A DNA stretch of 64,000 nucleotides from Glaciecola sp. KUL10 (GCF_003203515.1 NZ_BGNG01000005.1:186001-250000); one strand, 5' to 3'; positions 38,883 to 48,450 are shown, numbered from the stretch's first letter. Program-made: numbers and translations. The notes: generated by a model not told the origin, from the sequence alone.

Positions 38883-39539
38883 TTATTTTGTGAGAAACGG
38901 CAGATTAGTGGGATCAGCGTTCTTGCCCAAGTTAAACAAAAATACTGCACCTATCGCAATTTCTTGTTTCCCCGTGGCGATTTGCATCGAGACTTGAGCT
39001 TCATTAGCGTCATAGCTATCGCTCGCCACACCCGCTAATGCAAAGCTTTGCCAATCTGATGTCAGCTCAAAGTCTCTACCAATAATCGTCGTGTAGGGCT
39101 CGCTTGCTTTTTGCACACCCACATTTTTGATCACTGCAGTTTTATTGCCCATCGGTTGTTTAATAGCTTTAGCGAAAAAAGCCATATACAGCACGTCGCC
39201 TTTTTCAATCGCCACGCCAGAAGGATTAAAGACACCGGCATCCCACGGATTTTTGCCACGTTTCGTTTTTATCTCTAGCGCTACGCCACCTAAAGCGTCG
39301 CTTTCTTTGTTGTACTTTGCTTTGATATCGTCACCAAAGGTTTGCAGGCTCTCGGCAAAGGGAGCGACCATCAAGGTTCCCTCATCAGGCAATGCAGAGA
39401 TCAACTTGCTGTAAACAACATCTATCTCTCTGCTGCGATCTTCGGCATAGCTATTTGCACTGCTTATCGCAATTGAAGTTAATAAAAGCAAACTTTTCAG
39501 CGTGTTGTTTGCACAAGTCTTTAGGGTTTTATGGTTCAT
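38883..39539 (-). CDS. secreted protein with carbohydrate-binding-like jellyroll fold
   Basis: 218-aa protein with an Sec signal peptide (LLLLTSIAISSANSYA, cleavage near residue 32). The mature part has the flow of CBM4/9-like jellyroll modules: KGDVLYMAFFAKAIKQ, ELTSDWQSFALAGVASD, then a strand ending EIAIGAVFLFNLG. No catalytic domain is attached. It may bind a carbohydrate or surface polymer in the periplasm or outside, but the family call is by pattern only. Stands alone, transcribed opposite to its neighbours. Confidence 0.65.
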   Translation of the reverse strand: MNHKTLKTCANNTLKSLLLLTSIAISSANSYAEDRSREIDVVYSKLISALPDEGTLMVAPFAESLQTFGDDIKAKYNKESDALGGVALEIKTKRGKNPWDAGVFNPSGVAIEKGDVLYMAFFAKAIKQPMGNKTAVIKNVGVQKASEPYTTIIGRDFELTSDWQSFALAGVASDSYDANEAQVSMQIATGKQEIAIGAVFLFNLGKNADPTNLPFLTK

Positions 39540-39806
39540 TTTCTTCGATCCATCAAATTGTTAACGCTAACAATATATTGCGAAATACATGGACACAATA
39601 GTTGTTGTCTCCATGGTAAAAAAGCAGCGCTAATCTTTAGTTAATCATCGCTAACATAACGATTACATTTACTTTACACAAAATCAATCTCACTTTGCAA
39701 GCGCTTACATTAAATCACAATGAATGCAATTTATTCGCAAATAAAGTACCCTGCTCCATTGATTTCAAGCATTTGCTTGATTTTTCCTTACAAAGACAGA
39801 GTACGT

Positions 39807-41042
39807 ATGTTTGAACAGTTAGAGTTAGATGATGAATTATGCCGTGCAGCGGCAGATATGGGGTTTGAAAAACCAACCAGTATTCAATCATTGGTAATCC
39901 CTCATGCAATGGAAGGCAAAGATGTATTGGCAGAAGCACCTACTGGCACCGGAAAAACCGGCGCTTTTTTGTTTCCCGTTTGCCAATATCTTCTTGATTA
40001 CCATCGCACAGAGGCAACATCAACACGTGCTTTAGTATTGGTTCCCACCCGAGAGCTTGCTAATCAGGTAGCTGAGCAAGCTCGGGCGATCACCAAATAT
40101 ACCAAGTTAACTGTAGGTGTGATTACTGGTGGGATTAATTATGGCACAGACCGAGAAACACTCTCTGGTCATTGCGACATCATGGTAGCCACACCTGGGC
40201 GGCTGTTTGAACACATCGAACAAGAAAGCTTTGATTGTAGAGATATTGAATCACTTATCTTAGATGAAGCTGATCGCATGTTAGACATGGGGTTCGCATC
40301 TATTGTTCATCAAATCGCAGGGGAAGCACGCTGGCGCAAACAGACGATGCTTTTTTCGGCAACGCTAGAAGGTCGCGGTGTCAGAGACTTTGCAAAAGAG
40401 CTACTAAAAGAGCCAGAAACCCTTTCGGCTAACCCGTCGCGCAAAGAGAAAAACAAAATTTTACAGTGGTATCACCTTGCTGACGATCTCACCCATAAAA
40501 ACGATTTACTAGTTCACCATTTAAGCGAATCAATCACTTCATGCATTGCATTTGTCAAGACACGTGAGCGGTTACATAACCTAAAAGATTTTCTGCACAG
40601 TAAAGGGTTTAAAGTCAGCTACTTGCAAGGCGAAATGCCGCAAGATAAGCGTAATGCAGCATTGGCAAGTTTCAAATCTGGCGAAACCAATGTGTTGGTA
40701 GCGACCGATGTCGCCGCACGTGGTATTGATGTTCCTAATGTTTCTCATGTTATAAACTATGATATGCCGCGAGGGGCTGATGTGTACGTACATCGCATAG
40801 GCAGAACAGGAAGAGCCGGCGCTAAAGGCGTTGCTATTTCGTTGATAGAAGCCCACGATTTTGTTTGGGTTGGCAAAGTCGCCCGCTATACAAACGAACC
40901 TTTCAAAGCAAGAGTGATCGATAGCTTAAAGCCGAAGAATAAACCACCGACATTTACAAAGAAGAAAAAAACTAAAACCAAAAAACAAGCAGCAGCAAAA
41001 GCAAAAAAACGAGCAAAAACAAAACCAAAGAAAACGTCATAA
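39807..41042 (+). CDS. srmB: DEAD-box RNA helicase, SrmB type
   Basis: 411-aa ATP-dependent RNA helicase acting in large ribosomal subunit assembly. Q motif is FEKPTSIQSLVIPHAM, motif I APTGTGKTGAF, motif II LDEAD, motif III SAT, motif VI HRIGRTGRAG. The start at 39807 (MFEQLELDDELC) matches the SrmB N-terminus; an ATG 29 codons earlier gives an unlikely hydrophobic extension. A Lys-rich tail (residues about 375-411) binds RNA non-specifically. Confidence 0.93.
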   Translation: MFEQLELDDELCRAAADMGFEKPTSIQSLVIPHAMEGKDVLAEAPTGTGKTGAFLFPVCQYLLDYHRTEATSTRALVLVPTRELANQVAEQARAITKYTKLTVGVITGGINYGTDRETLSGHCDIMVATPGRLFEHIEQESFDCRDIESLILDEADRMLDMGFASIVHQIAGEARWRKQTMLFSATLEGRGVRDFAKELLKEPETLSANPSRKEKNKILQWYHLADDLTHKNDLLVHHLSESITSCIAFVKTRERLHNLKDFLHSKGFKVSYLQGEMPQDKRNAALASFKSGETNVLVATDVAARGIDVPNVSHVINYDMPRGADVYVHRIGRTGRAGAKGVAISLIEAHDFVWVGKVARYTNEPFKARVIDSLKPKNKPPTFTKKKKTKTKKQAAAKAKKRAKTKPKKTS

Positions 41043-41091
41043 AACAAGCGTTAATATCCTTGGTAACACTCATTAGCAAAAGGCAACTTAA

Positions 41092-41694
41092 ATGACACAG
41101 TTTAGTAAAATTGTTTTAGCAACCGGCAACAAAGGCAAGGTCGCTGAGTTTGCGAGCCTGTTTGATAGCTACAATATAGATATCAAACCTCAGTCAGCGT
41201 TTAATGTGCCTGATGCGCCCGAAACGGGTACCACTTTTGTTGAAAACGCAATAATTAAAGCAAGAAATGCAGCTGTCATCACCGGTCTTCCTAGTATCGC
41301 TGATGACAGCGGGTTAGCGGTCGATGCCCTCGGTGGAGCGCCTGGTATCTATTCATCAAGATATGCTGGTGAGCCCTCTGACGATGCCAACAACATTGAT
41401 AAGTTACTTATCGCGCTTGAAGGCAAACAAGATCGCAATGCTCGCTTTTTATGTGTCTTGGTTTTTATGCAGCACAAGGACGATCCCACACCGATTATTT
41501 GCCAAGGCGAATGGCATGGCGAAATAGCCACACAAAGGCACGGTGCCGGCGGATTTGGCTATGACCCTGTGTTTTGGCTGCCCGAACAGAACTTGAGCGC
41601 AGCTCAATTGGATAAAGATACGAAAAATGCACAAAGCCATCGAGGTAAAGCGCTTAAATTATTAATGCAACATATGCTCCCTATGTTAGCTTAG
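41092..41694 (+). CDS. rdgB: XTP/dITP pyrophosphatase (HAM1/RdgB)
   Basis: 200-aa housekeeping enzyme that hydrolyses non-canonical purine triphosphates. Family motifs are LATGNKGKVAEF, ADDSGLAVDALGGAPGIYSS, GGFGYDPVFWLPE and SHRGKALKLL. It lies 15 bases before hemW, the common gammaproteobacterial order. Confidence 0.96.
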   Translation: MTQFSKIVLATGNKGKVAEFASLFDSYNIDIKPQSAFNVPDAPETGTTFVENAIIKARNAAVITGLPSIADDSGLAVDALGGAPGIYSSRYAGEPSDDANNIDKLLIALEGKQDRNARFLCVLVFMQHKDDPTPIICQGEWHGEIATQRHGAGGFGYDPVFWLPEQNLSAAQLDKDTKNAQSHRGKALKLLMQHMLPMLA

Positions 41695-41709
41695 CGGTCC
41701 ATCACTCTC

Positions 41710-42867
41710 ATGCAAATAAATGACATTCCTCTTGGACTTTATGTTCACATTCCATGGTGTGTTCAAAAATGCCCGTATTGTGATTTTAATTCGCACAATC
41801 TAAAAGGTGAGATTCCAAGTAAAGAATATGTAGCGCATTTATTAGACGACTTAAGTGCTGATTTAAAAACTATTTCTTACCGCGGAAATATTAGAGAAGT
41901 GAGCTCTATTTTTATTGGTGGTGGCACGCCTAGTTTATTGCCAGTTGAAGATATGCGCACATTAATTGCGGGCATTAAGCGACGCTTGCCTGTTGCAGCA
42001 AATGCCGAGATAACAATGGAAGCTAACCCAGGCACTGTTGAGGCTGATAAATTTAAGGGCTTTTACCAAGCTGGGGTTAATCGTATTTCGGTAGGCGTAC
42101 AAAGCTTTTCTGAAAAGCACCTTGACCTGCTGGGTCGAATCCATGATAGCCAGCAGGCGTTTCGGGCTGTTGAGTTAGCCGGAACTATCGGGCTGTCGAG
42201 CTACAACTTGGATCTAATGCATGGCTTACCGCAACAAGACCTTAACCTTGCATTACACGACTTAAAAACAGCCATTCGTTTGCAACCGCCTCATTTGTCT
42301 TGGTACCAGCTTACAATAGAACCCAACACTTCGTTTGCGTCTAGGCCTCCTACTTTACCCGACGATGATGTTTTATGGGATATTCAAGAACAAGGTCATG
42401 CGCTCTTGAGTCAAGCGGGCTATCATCAATATGAAATCTCAGGCTATTCGAAACCTGAGCATCAATGTCAACACAACCTCAATTATTGGCGATATGGCGA
42501 TTACTTAGGAATCGGCTGTGGCGCTCATGGCAAAATAACTAACCTGCACACTGGCGAAATAAATCGTAGTGTTAAAATCAAACATCCCAAGGGTTATATG
42601 GACTTGAGTAAACCCTACTTAAACCAAATGACCACTGTGGACAAAGCTGACCTGACATTTGAGTTTTTCATGAATCGCTTCCGTCTAGTTGAAGCGTGTC
42701 CAAAAGATGATTTTGAACGACTGACCTACTCTACACTTGGACAGCAAGATACCCAAACGATTAGCAAAGCTATTCAACAGGGCTTAATTACAGAAACCCC
42801 CACGACCTGGCAAGTCACGGAGCTTGGAAGGCGTTACCTAAACTCACTACTAGACTCATTCGTTTAA
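41710..42867 (+). CDS. hemW: radical SAM heme chaperone HemW
   Basis: 385-aa HemN-like protein. The radical SAM cluster motif CVQKCPYC gives Cys17, Cys21 and Cys24, and IFIGGGTPSLL and MEANPGTVE follow. It lacks the N-terminal features of true coproporphyrinogen oxidase HemN, and follows rdgB as HemW does. It is thought to handle heme for respiratory enzymes. The last four bases overlap the convergent DUF1566 gene. Confidence 0.95.
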   Translation: MQINDIPLGLYVHIPWCVQKCPYCDFNSHNLKGEIPSKEYVAHLLDDLSADLKTISYRGNIREVSSIFIGGGTPSLLPVEDMRTLIAGIKRRLPVAANAEITMEANPGTVEADKFKGFYQAGVNRISVGVQSFSEKHLDLLGRIHDSQQAFRAVELAGTIGLSSYNLDLMHGLPQQDLNLALHDLKTAIRLQPPHLSWYQLTIEPNTSFASRPPTLPDDDVLWDIQEQGHALLSQAGYHQYEISGYSKPEHQCQHNLNYWRYGDYLGIGCGAHGKITNLHTGEINRSVKIKHPKGYMDLSKPYLNQMTTVDKADLTFEFFMNRFRLVEACPKDDFERLTYSTLGQQDTQTISKAIQQGLITETPTTWQVTELGRRYLNSLLDSFV

Positions 42868-43403
42868 TCATTTCGTTCGCTGGGTAGCGCCGTTCTAACA
42901 AGGCGTACATGTAGCGAACGTTCTTTGCTTTTATGCGAAATACTCGCATTAAAAAAGGCAACGCCCCACGCGCGAACCCCATCGGTTGAGACAGGCGTCG
43001 ATGTCCAAAAGTCATCTGGTGGTGTTTGTGGGAAATTGCCATCATTGATAGAAGGACGTACGCAAGATTTTTCCGTAATTGAAACCAATTCTTTAATATT
43101 CGGTAAACGCCACTGAGTTGAATCAAGAAACTCATAGCCCACGCTGATCTGCAGGGCTTCTTGCCATGTGAACTTGGTAGCTTCCCCTAAACAATCACTT
43201 CCATCCCAGGTTTGCCCCAAAGAACATCGCATCCAAATTAGATTGGTTTCGGTGTGCCAAACGAGCCCGCCATCAATTTTTTCAAATTCATCTTCAGCAG
43301 CGGTCTCTAGTACGGTTGTAAGACATTCTTGTTCTGCGAAAGCCACGGCGCTTAAGACCATACTACTGAACAATACAGATTTTATTGTTTTGACAATATT
43401 CAT
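42864..43403 (-). CDS. DUF1566 secreted protein
   Basis: 179-aa protein with a signal peptide (SVLFSSMVLSAVAFA). The DUF1566/Lcl C-terminal module covers most of the rest: TNLIWMRCSLGQTWDG, TWQEALQ, WRLPNIKELVSI, FWTSTPVS and HVRLVR. This fold occurs in surface proteins and adhesin ends. Its start overlaps the stop of the upstream DUF1566 lipoprotein by four bases, so both are co-translated and likely act together at the surface. Confidence 0.85.
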   Translation of the reverse strand: MNIVKTIKSVLFSSMVLSAVAFAEQECLTTVLETAAEDEFEKIDGGLVWHTETNLIWMRCSLGQTWDGSDCLGEATKFTWQEALQISVGYEFLDSTQWRLPNIKELVSITEKSCVRPSINDGNFPQTPPDDFWTSTPVSTDGVRAWGVAFFNASISHKSKERSLHVRLVRTALPSERND

Positions 43404-45130
43404 TCGACTGCCCTCCCTGCGCGTACCAACATCAACCGATGTGTTTGCCCTTTATTTAAAAAACCATCTAAACCACTCGCAAAATCGATTGCCCATACAC
43501 TTTGCGCACCACTATCAGTAACACCGTCTGCATTAGGCTGATTCGTCCAAAACCACATTGGACTGCTATCACTAGTCTCTAAATTCAAAAAGAAATCGGT
43601 GTCAATGAGTGGCGCTGAGGTTTTACCAAAATGCAAAAGCGACATGAGTTCATCAGGTGATGGCACCCGCCAATCAAAAAAGCTGCATAAACCTTGTTCA
43701 TTAACAGCTTGGATATAAGCTTGAGTATTACAGTTGCCACTGGCTAGGTTACAACTATCGCTTGATGGATTAACTACTCCCTCAAAGCCACCGTTATCAT
43801 TGTCACTGAACCATGTAAATTGCTGTTCTGCGCTATGCAAGCTCTCTTCGCTGCCTTCGCTCTTGATTTGCCAAACTAAGCCCGTAATGTTATCTCTGAC
43901 GCAATTCCAAGGCTCAGTATCATCGTTAAGCTCAGCACCATTTACATCTAACCGAGTAAAATCAAAACCATTTGCGCCAGTACCCGCTTTTCTCAGTACG
44001 CCATATTTTGCAACAGTGTCTTTTCCTCTATGGCCATCTTGCCCAGGGTACTCGGCTTGGTAAGCTTCGGTGTTTCGATTTCCACTGCCGTCGAGGGTGA
44101 CACCGGTATCGTTGATGGTTTCAAATGTAAAAGGTAAAACAGTCATCGAAATGTTGTTAGTTGCCACATTACCAAATTGGTCTTGGGCATCAACAGTAAA
44201 AATAACCTCAGTAGCCACATCGACATCTGGTGCGACAGCAAATGTCCGTGCGCTGGTTGCATCCTGATAATCAATGTCACTTGTAAAGTCATCTGCCCAT
44301 TGAAAAGAAAAAGGGGATGCACTTGGGGCAATGCTTTGAGCAAAAGCAGCTAAATTGATCTTTTCACCACTTAACACAGCAAGGTTAGGTCCCATACTAA
44401 CCAAAGGTATCGATTTACTCTCTTGAAGCATGGTTAAACTAACTTCTGTAGTATCGGTCGCACCGTCTTGATCAGTGACTATTAATTCAAGAACGACAGA
44501 ATAATCAAACTGCGTTACGCCAACAGAAAAAACCAATGTTTCAGATGAGGTGTCTACATCATTGAGCACTGATTCGCCACTCACTTGTTGCCATTGATAA
44601 GTTAAACTAGGTTGCTCGCTATCAAGAGGATCTGAATCTGTGCTTGCGCTTCCACTTAAGGTAATCTCACTTAAAATTGGAAATGTGTTTTCTGCATACC
44701 CTTGAGCCTGGGTCACTTGGATATCTGCCACCGGCAAACTGTTCTTTGCTGTTACCGCCAAAGTGATAGCGTCACTGCTGCTCACGCCGCGCGCGTCAGT
44801 AGCGGTTAACACCAACTCATATTGCATGTCTTGAATTGACAATGGGGCAGTAAGGCTTGCCGCTGCGGCAGTATTTTGTAATTGCTCAATATCAATGTTA
44901 TCAGCCGAACTCCATGCAAAGCTGATCTCTCCCTCACCGCCTGACGCCGAGCCATTCAACTCAACAATTTCACCTTCTTCTGCTGAAATATTTTGGCCAG
45001 CGTTAACTAATAATGTGGGAATTTTTTGAGGCACCGGAACATCATTTCCGCCTCCACCGCCGCAAGCTATTAATGCGAAAGTAGCCAACAAGCCGAAGAA
45101 AAGTTGCAACAGTTGATTTGCGCGGGACAT
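43400..45130 (-). CDS. lipoprotein with PKD/Ig-like repeats and a C-terminal DUF1566 domain
   Basis: 576-aa exported lipoprotein: signal with lipobox IACG followed by a Gly run, which suits an outer-membrane lipoprotein. Residues about 40-335 contain three PKD/Ig-like repeats (for example AGQNISAEEGEIVELNGSAS, LSGSASTDSD, QWADDFTSD). The C-terminal 200 residues form a DUF1566 module (NITGLVWQIKSEG, FDWRVPSPDELMSLL, SPMWFWTNQ). Probably displayed on the surface for adhesion or matrix interaction. Operon with the smaller DUF1566 protein. Confidence 0.85.
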   Translation of the reverse strand: MSRANQLLQLFFGLLATFALIACGGGGGNDVPVPQKIPTLLVNAGQNISAEEGEIVELNGSASGGEGEISFAWSSADNIDIEQLQNTAAAASLTAPLSIQDMQYELVLTATDARGVSSSDAITLAVTAKNSLPVADIQVTQAQGYAENTFPILSEITLSGSASTDSDPLDSEQPSLTYQWQQVSGESVLNDVDTSSETLVFSVGVTQFDYSVVLELIVTDQDGATDTTEVSLTMLQESKSIPLVSMGPNLAVLSGEKINLAAFAQSIAPSASPFSFQWADDFTSDIDYQDATSARTFAVAPDVDVATEVIFTVDAQDQFGNVATNNISMTVLPFTFETINDTGVTLDGSGNRNTEAYQAEYPGQDGHRGKDTVAKYGVLRKAGTGANGFDFTRLDVNGAELNDDTEPWNCVRDNITGLVWQIKSEGSEESLHSAEQQFTWFSDNDNGGFEGVVNPSSDSCNLASGNCNTQAYIQAVNEQGLCSFFDWRVPSPDELMSLLHFGKTSAPLIDTDFFLNLETSDSSPMWFWTNQPNADGVTDSGAQSVWAIDFASGLDGFLNKGQTHRLMLVRAGRAVE

Positions 45131-45206
45131 CTACAAAAAACCTCATTTATGAATTAATATCGACAACGAGGCTTGAGCAAAATGCAGACCAGATTAGGGT
45201 GATGAT

Positions 45207-45689
45207 TTAAGCTTTTTCGTTTTTCTCACTTTGCTCAACTTGCAGCGCAAGTAATTGTTTTTTTGCAGTCGCCGCATCAGACATGTCATAGACCATCATA
45301 CACACGTTATCCACCGTGCCTGTGGCCGATACAAGCGCCGAAAACGCAACGTTTTGGTACATAAAAGGTTCAGTCCCTGTAATGGGACGATAATTTCGAA
45401 ACTTAAATAAATAAGGTCGTTGCTCCCATGTGATAAAAGCTCGTGTGCGCAACTCAAAAACAGGTTTCGTTTTCTTCCTAAACCAATCTTCTTTAATATC
45501 TGGAAAAAGTGAAAATAAAGATTTATCGCGCACATCACTTGGCAACAAACCGCTATGAGCTTCCATAAACCCATTCCACACTTTTAAATTGTAATCTCGA
45601 TCAAATACAACAATACCCACATCCACCGTTTGAAGCATATCCATCATCCAATGGAATTCTAAAATTTCATCAAGCGCATTGTTCGACAT
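45207..45689 (-). CDS. single-domain PAS protein
   Basis: 160-aa soluble protein. Residues about 15-140 form a PAS fold (LQTVDVGIVVFDRDYNLKVW, then NGFMEAHSGLLPSDVRDKSL), ending in a short coiled coil. No output domain. Three bases separate it from the response regulator gene upstream, so the pair is one operon. It probably senses a ligand or redox state and passes the signal by protein contact. Confidence 0.85.
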   Translation of the reverse strand: MSNNALDEILEFHWMMDMLQTVDVGIVVFDRDYNLKVWNGFMEAHSGLLPSDVRDKSLFSLFPDIKEDWFRKKTKPVFELRTRAFITWEQRPYLFKFRNYRPITGTEPFMYQNVAFSALVSATGTVDNVCMMVYDMSDAATAKKQLLALQVEQSEKNEKA

Positions 45690-45692
45690 CGC

Positions 45693-46685
45693 TTAATCCT
45701 CCATTAAATGTGAAAGTTTGGAATTGAGTGTATCCATCGAATCCTCAGTAAATAAAATCACTAAGTCGCATTGGACGTGGTATCCCTCTAAACCATAAGA
45801 GAGCTCAATCGCAAGCGTTTTGCGCCATGTCCCTTTATTTGCTTGAATCAACTCTTGCACGCTTTGATGTTGCCCTAGTACAACTGGGTGGCCTTGCCTA
45901 AAGTTCATATCCAGTTGTTTAGCAATTCCTGATAAACAGGTGCCTATAAGTATGCTTGCGACGTCCATCAACATTTCTAGTTGAAGTTCGTCATCTACGT
46001 CTTCTGTTATATTCAGTATTTTTGCTACATCTCCAAAGCTTGAATCACTTAAGACACAAAGCGCTTCTCCACTAACGCCATCTCCCAAAAAACCTTGGCA
46101 CACCGCTGAAGTTTGTTCATTTGAATCGACATCAGATAGCATCATATGTAACTCTGATACTTCGATTAAGTTGACATTTGGAACAGGCAGTTTTACAAAA
46201 ACTCCCATTAATCTCGCCAAATGGTCTCCAGCTTGCCCCATCGCGACATTAGTGACTTCTTGATAACAGTCACGGACAATTTCAGGAAGCTCTTCAGGTT
46301 CCGGCGCAAGCTCTTCAGCTAACTCCAATACATTGTGCTTTTGTAGGACTTTTGTGAGCTCTTCGGCATTGACTGGTTTTTGAATAAAATCGCTGGCGCC
46401 TAGCCCTAGGACTCGAGCCTTTGCTTCAGGTTGAATGTCACCTGAAATCACAATTGTTTTAGTCAATAACTGTTGTTTTTGAATGGCTTCTAAGGTCTGA
46501 TATCCATCCATGACAGGCATGTTTAAGTCGAGTAATAACACCTGCCCCTTGCCTTCGCAAAGCGCTTGCAATGCTTCTTCGCCGTGTTTTGCAAAATGCA
46601 CGTTAACTTCCCAATCTTGGGGTAAACACTTTGCAACTTGCTTGCGTGCAACAAGCGAATCATCACAAATTAGCACTGACAACAT
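45693..46685 (-). CDS. response regulator with CheC/CheX-like phosphatase domain
   Basis: 330-aa protein. The N-terminal receiver (residues 1-120) has phospho-acceptor Asp in LLLDLNMPVMDG and Lys in FIQKPVN. The C-terminal half resembles CheC/CheX: YQEVTNVAMGQAG keeps the E-x2-N phosphatase motif, while the second copy (LEMLMDVASILIGTCL) has lost the Asn. It may dephosphorylate a partner such as CheY when itself phosphorylated. Co-transcribed with the PAS protein. No chemotaxis genes are nearby. Confidence 0.85.
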   Translation of the reverse strand: MLSVLICDDSLVARKQVAKCLPQDWEVNVHFAKHGEEALQALCEGKGQVLLLDLNMPVMDGYQTLEAIQKQQLLTKTIVISGDIQPEAKARVLGLGASDFIQKPVNAEELTKVLQKHNVLELAEELAPEPEELPEIVRDCYQEVTNVAMGQAGDHLARLMGVFVKLPVPNVNLIEVSELHMMLSDVDSNEQTSAVCQGFLGDGVSGEALCVLSDSSFGDVAKILNITEDVDDELQLEMLMDVASILIGTCLSGIAKQLDMNFRQGHPVVLGQHQSVQELIQANKGTWRKTLAIELSYGLEGYHVQCDLVILFTEDSMDTLNSKLSHLMED

Positions 46686-46846
46686 CGATAATATGCCCTG
46701 AAGTTATTCAACTTATGTCCAATCGTTATCTAAGTAACGGAAAATATAAGCAAAACTTTAGTACTAATAAGCAAACGTAATTTGGGTTCATTTTGCTAAA
46801 CAGTCTTAATACGCTCAGTGTGTGATGTAAGCTACTGCATCAATCA

Positions 46847-47533
46847 CTAAGTAAACAGCAACGGTAAACAGATCGAAGTCACAATACCATTGAGACATAG
46901 TGCGAGACTCGCAAAAGCACCACAACGCTTATCAATATTGAGCGCACTGGAGGTACCTACAACATGAGCAATTGCTCCTAGTGTTAAACCTTTAGTAACC
47001 GAGGATTTAATATGAAAAGCAGCAAACAAGAAAGGGGCGACGCTTGCGCCAACAATCCCCGTTAAAATAACGATTATCGCAGCTAATTCAGGAAGTCCAC
47101 CAACAAGCTCCGTGGTTTGCATTGCAAGAGGAGTGGTGATTGATTTGACTAATACCGTCATTTGCAAATCTAAAGGAGCATCTAACCAAAAGACAAACAA
47201 CCAAGCGCTTAATGGTGCAATAACGCCTGCGATCACCACAGGAAATACCACCCGCCAACCCATTTGTCGAATCGTACTAAGCTGCGAATACAAAGGTATC
47301 GCCAATGCAGCTGTTGCAGGCCAAATGAGTATTTCAAGTAAAGTGACATGCTCGTGATAATCAAACACTGACATATCGATAATGATTAATGCTGTGCCAA
47401 TGAAGATTGAAGACATAAACAGAGGATTCAATAAGGGGGCTTGCGAATAGGCAAAAAACACTCTACGCGAGCAATAGTATACCAGTATGGTTAACCCAGT
47501 AAGCACAACAGAAAAGCCGATATTACTCATCAT
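46847..47533 (-). CDS. lrgB: LrgB/CidB-family membrane protein
   Basis: 228-aa protein with about six helices of the LrgB/YohK family. Recognisable segments are LLEILIWPATAALAIPLYSQ, VKSITTPLAMQTTELVGGLP, VILTGIVGASVAP and GLTLGAIAHVVGTSSAL. LrgAB pairs have been linked to murein hydrolase control and to small organic acid transport. The start overlaps the end of the LrgA gene by 11 bases. Confidence 0.92.
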   Translation of the reverse strand: MMSNIGFSVVLTGLTILVYYCSRRVFFAYSQAPLLNPLFMSSIFIGTALIIIDMSVFDYHEHVTLLEILIWPATAALAIPLYSQLSTIRQMGWRVVFPVVIAGVIAPLSAWLFVFWLDAPLDLQMTVLVKSITTPLAMQTTELVGGLPELAAIIVILTGIVGASVAPFLFAAFHIKSSVTKGLTLGAIAHVVGTSSALNIDKRCGAFASLALCLNGIVTSICLPLLFT

Positions 47534-47927
47534 TACTACCCGAATTTTCGTCGATTACTAAGCTTTCTATTAGTTTACGAGTAAAAAGTAAAACCACCAC
47601 AAAACTTAGCACAGTACTGACAACAATAACCAACAGTAGTGCTAATCCATGTTCAAAAAAGAATGATTGATAAGCCAGAACCATAATAACCGGGGGAATC
47701 AAAAACAGTCCCATGTGTTTCAGTAAGAAATCGGAAGTCGCCTTTATATAGCTTGGCACACCCTTGTTCAGCAGAAAAAAGGCCAGCATTAAACCAATCG
47801 ATAATATAGCGGCAGAAAAACGCAGATTAAAGTATGAAACTAAGAGGTTAGAGACGTATACAACCGATGCTAAGGTCGCGAGACTTAGCGAGACGTTTAG
47901 TATCGGTTTTAAAGATATTTTTAGCAG
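47523..47927 (-). CDS. lrgA: LrgA/CidA-family membrane protein, non-canonical start
   Basis: Small membrane protein partner of LrgB. The only in-frame ATG (47789) would give 88 residues and remove the first helix of the family. The frame stays open up to about 47954 and encodes a family-like N-terminus (LKISLKPILNVSLSLATL, then ISIGLM region). No ATG, GTG or TTG exists in this extension; a CTG at 47927, directly after the stop of the upstream gene, is the best of the rare options, with ATC or ATA also possible. Either a rare start codon is used or the protein is shortened. Four helices follow, and the C-terminus overlaps lrgB. Confidence 0.65.
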   Translation of the reverse strand: MLKISLKPILNVSLSLATLASVVYVSNLLVSYFNLRFSAAILSIGLMLAFFLLNKGVPSYIKATSDFLLKHMGLFLIPPVIMVLAYQSFFFEHGLALLLVIVVSTVLSFVVVLLFTRKLIESLVIDENSGSNDE

Positions 47928-47928
47928 C

Positions 47929-48258
47929 TTAAAAGGTATTCTCTTGATGAATAGTTATGAACATATCAGTACCCGCTTTACCGTAATCGATTTTGTATTC
48001 TTTGTTATTCAAGGTTTGAACAAACAACATCGGACGGTAATCACTGAAGTTATCACCTGAGGCAATATCCACGCGCTCCATATCCATGCGTTTAGCCTCT
48101 AGTTTATTTTTGGGCACAGGGCCATCATAAATTTCAATCTCATTGTGCATCACAAGCAACAATGGGTCGCGACGCCCATTAATAATTAACAAGTCGTATT
48201 TGCGTATCTTATGAATAATTGTATTACGACCACTAATTAAATAGGGTTTATCAGCCAT
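47929..48258 (-). CDS. hypothetical protein, 109 aa, upstream of lrgAB
   Basis: Soluble small protein I do not recognise. A clear ribosome binding site (GGAG, then ATG eight bases on) supports the start. It is basic in the first half (IIHKIRKYDLLIINGRRDP) and has strand-like segments throughout. It stops next to the presumed lrgA start, so coupling to the LrgAB pair is likely. Confidence 0.6.
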   Translation of the reverse strand: MADKPYLISGRNTIIHKIRKYDLLIINGRRDPLLLVMHNEIEIYDGPVPKNKLEAKRMDMERVDIASGDNFSDYRPMLFVQTLNNKEYKIDYGKAGTDMFITIHQENTF

Positions 48259-48450
48259 TACTCACTCCACTTCTGGTGAATGTTATTAGTCAAATATAGC
48301 AAAGGAAACAATCATTTGCACATTTTTCACTCGAATCCAAACGATAAAAATCGCCCTTATAAAAGAGTTATCGTAACTTTTGAGAAAAATATTAGCTCAA
48401 TGATGACAAGGCACTAAAAAAAACATATACTGCGCCCCGATTTAAAGATT

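Noticed and set aside
39720-39806. Upstream ATG for SrmB
   Set aside because: The extra 29 residues are hydrophobic and unlike SrmB; the ATG at 39807 gives the family N-terminus.
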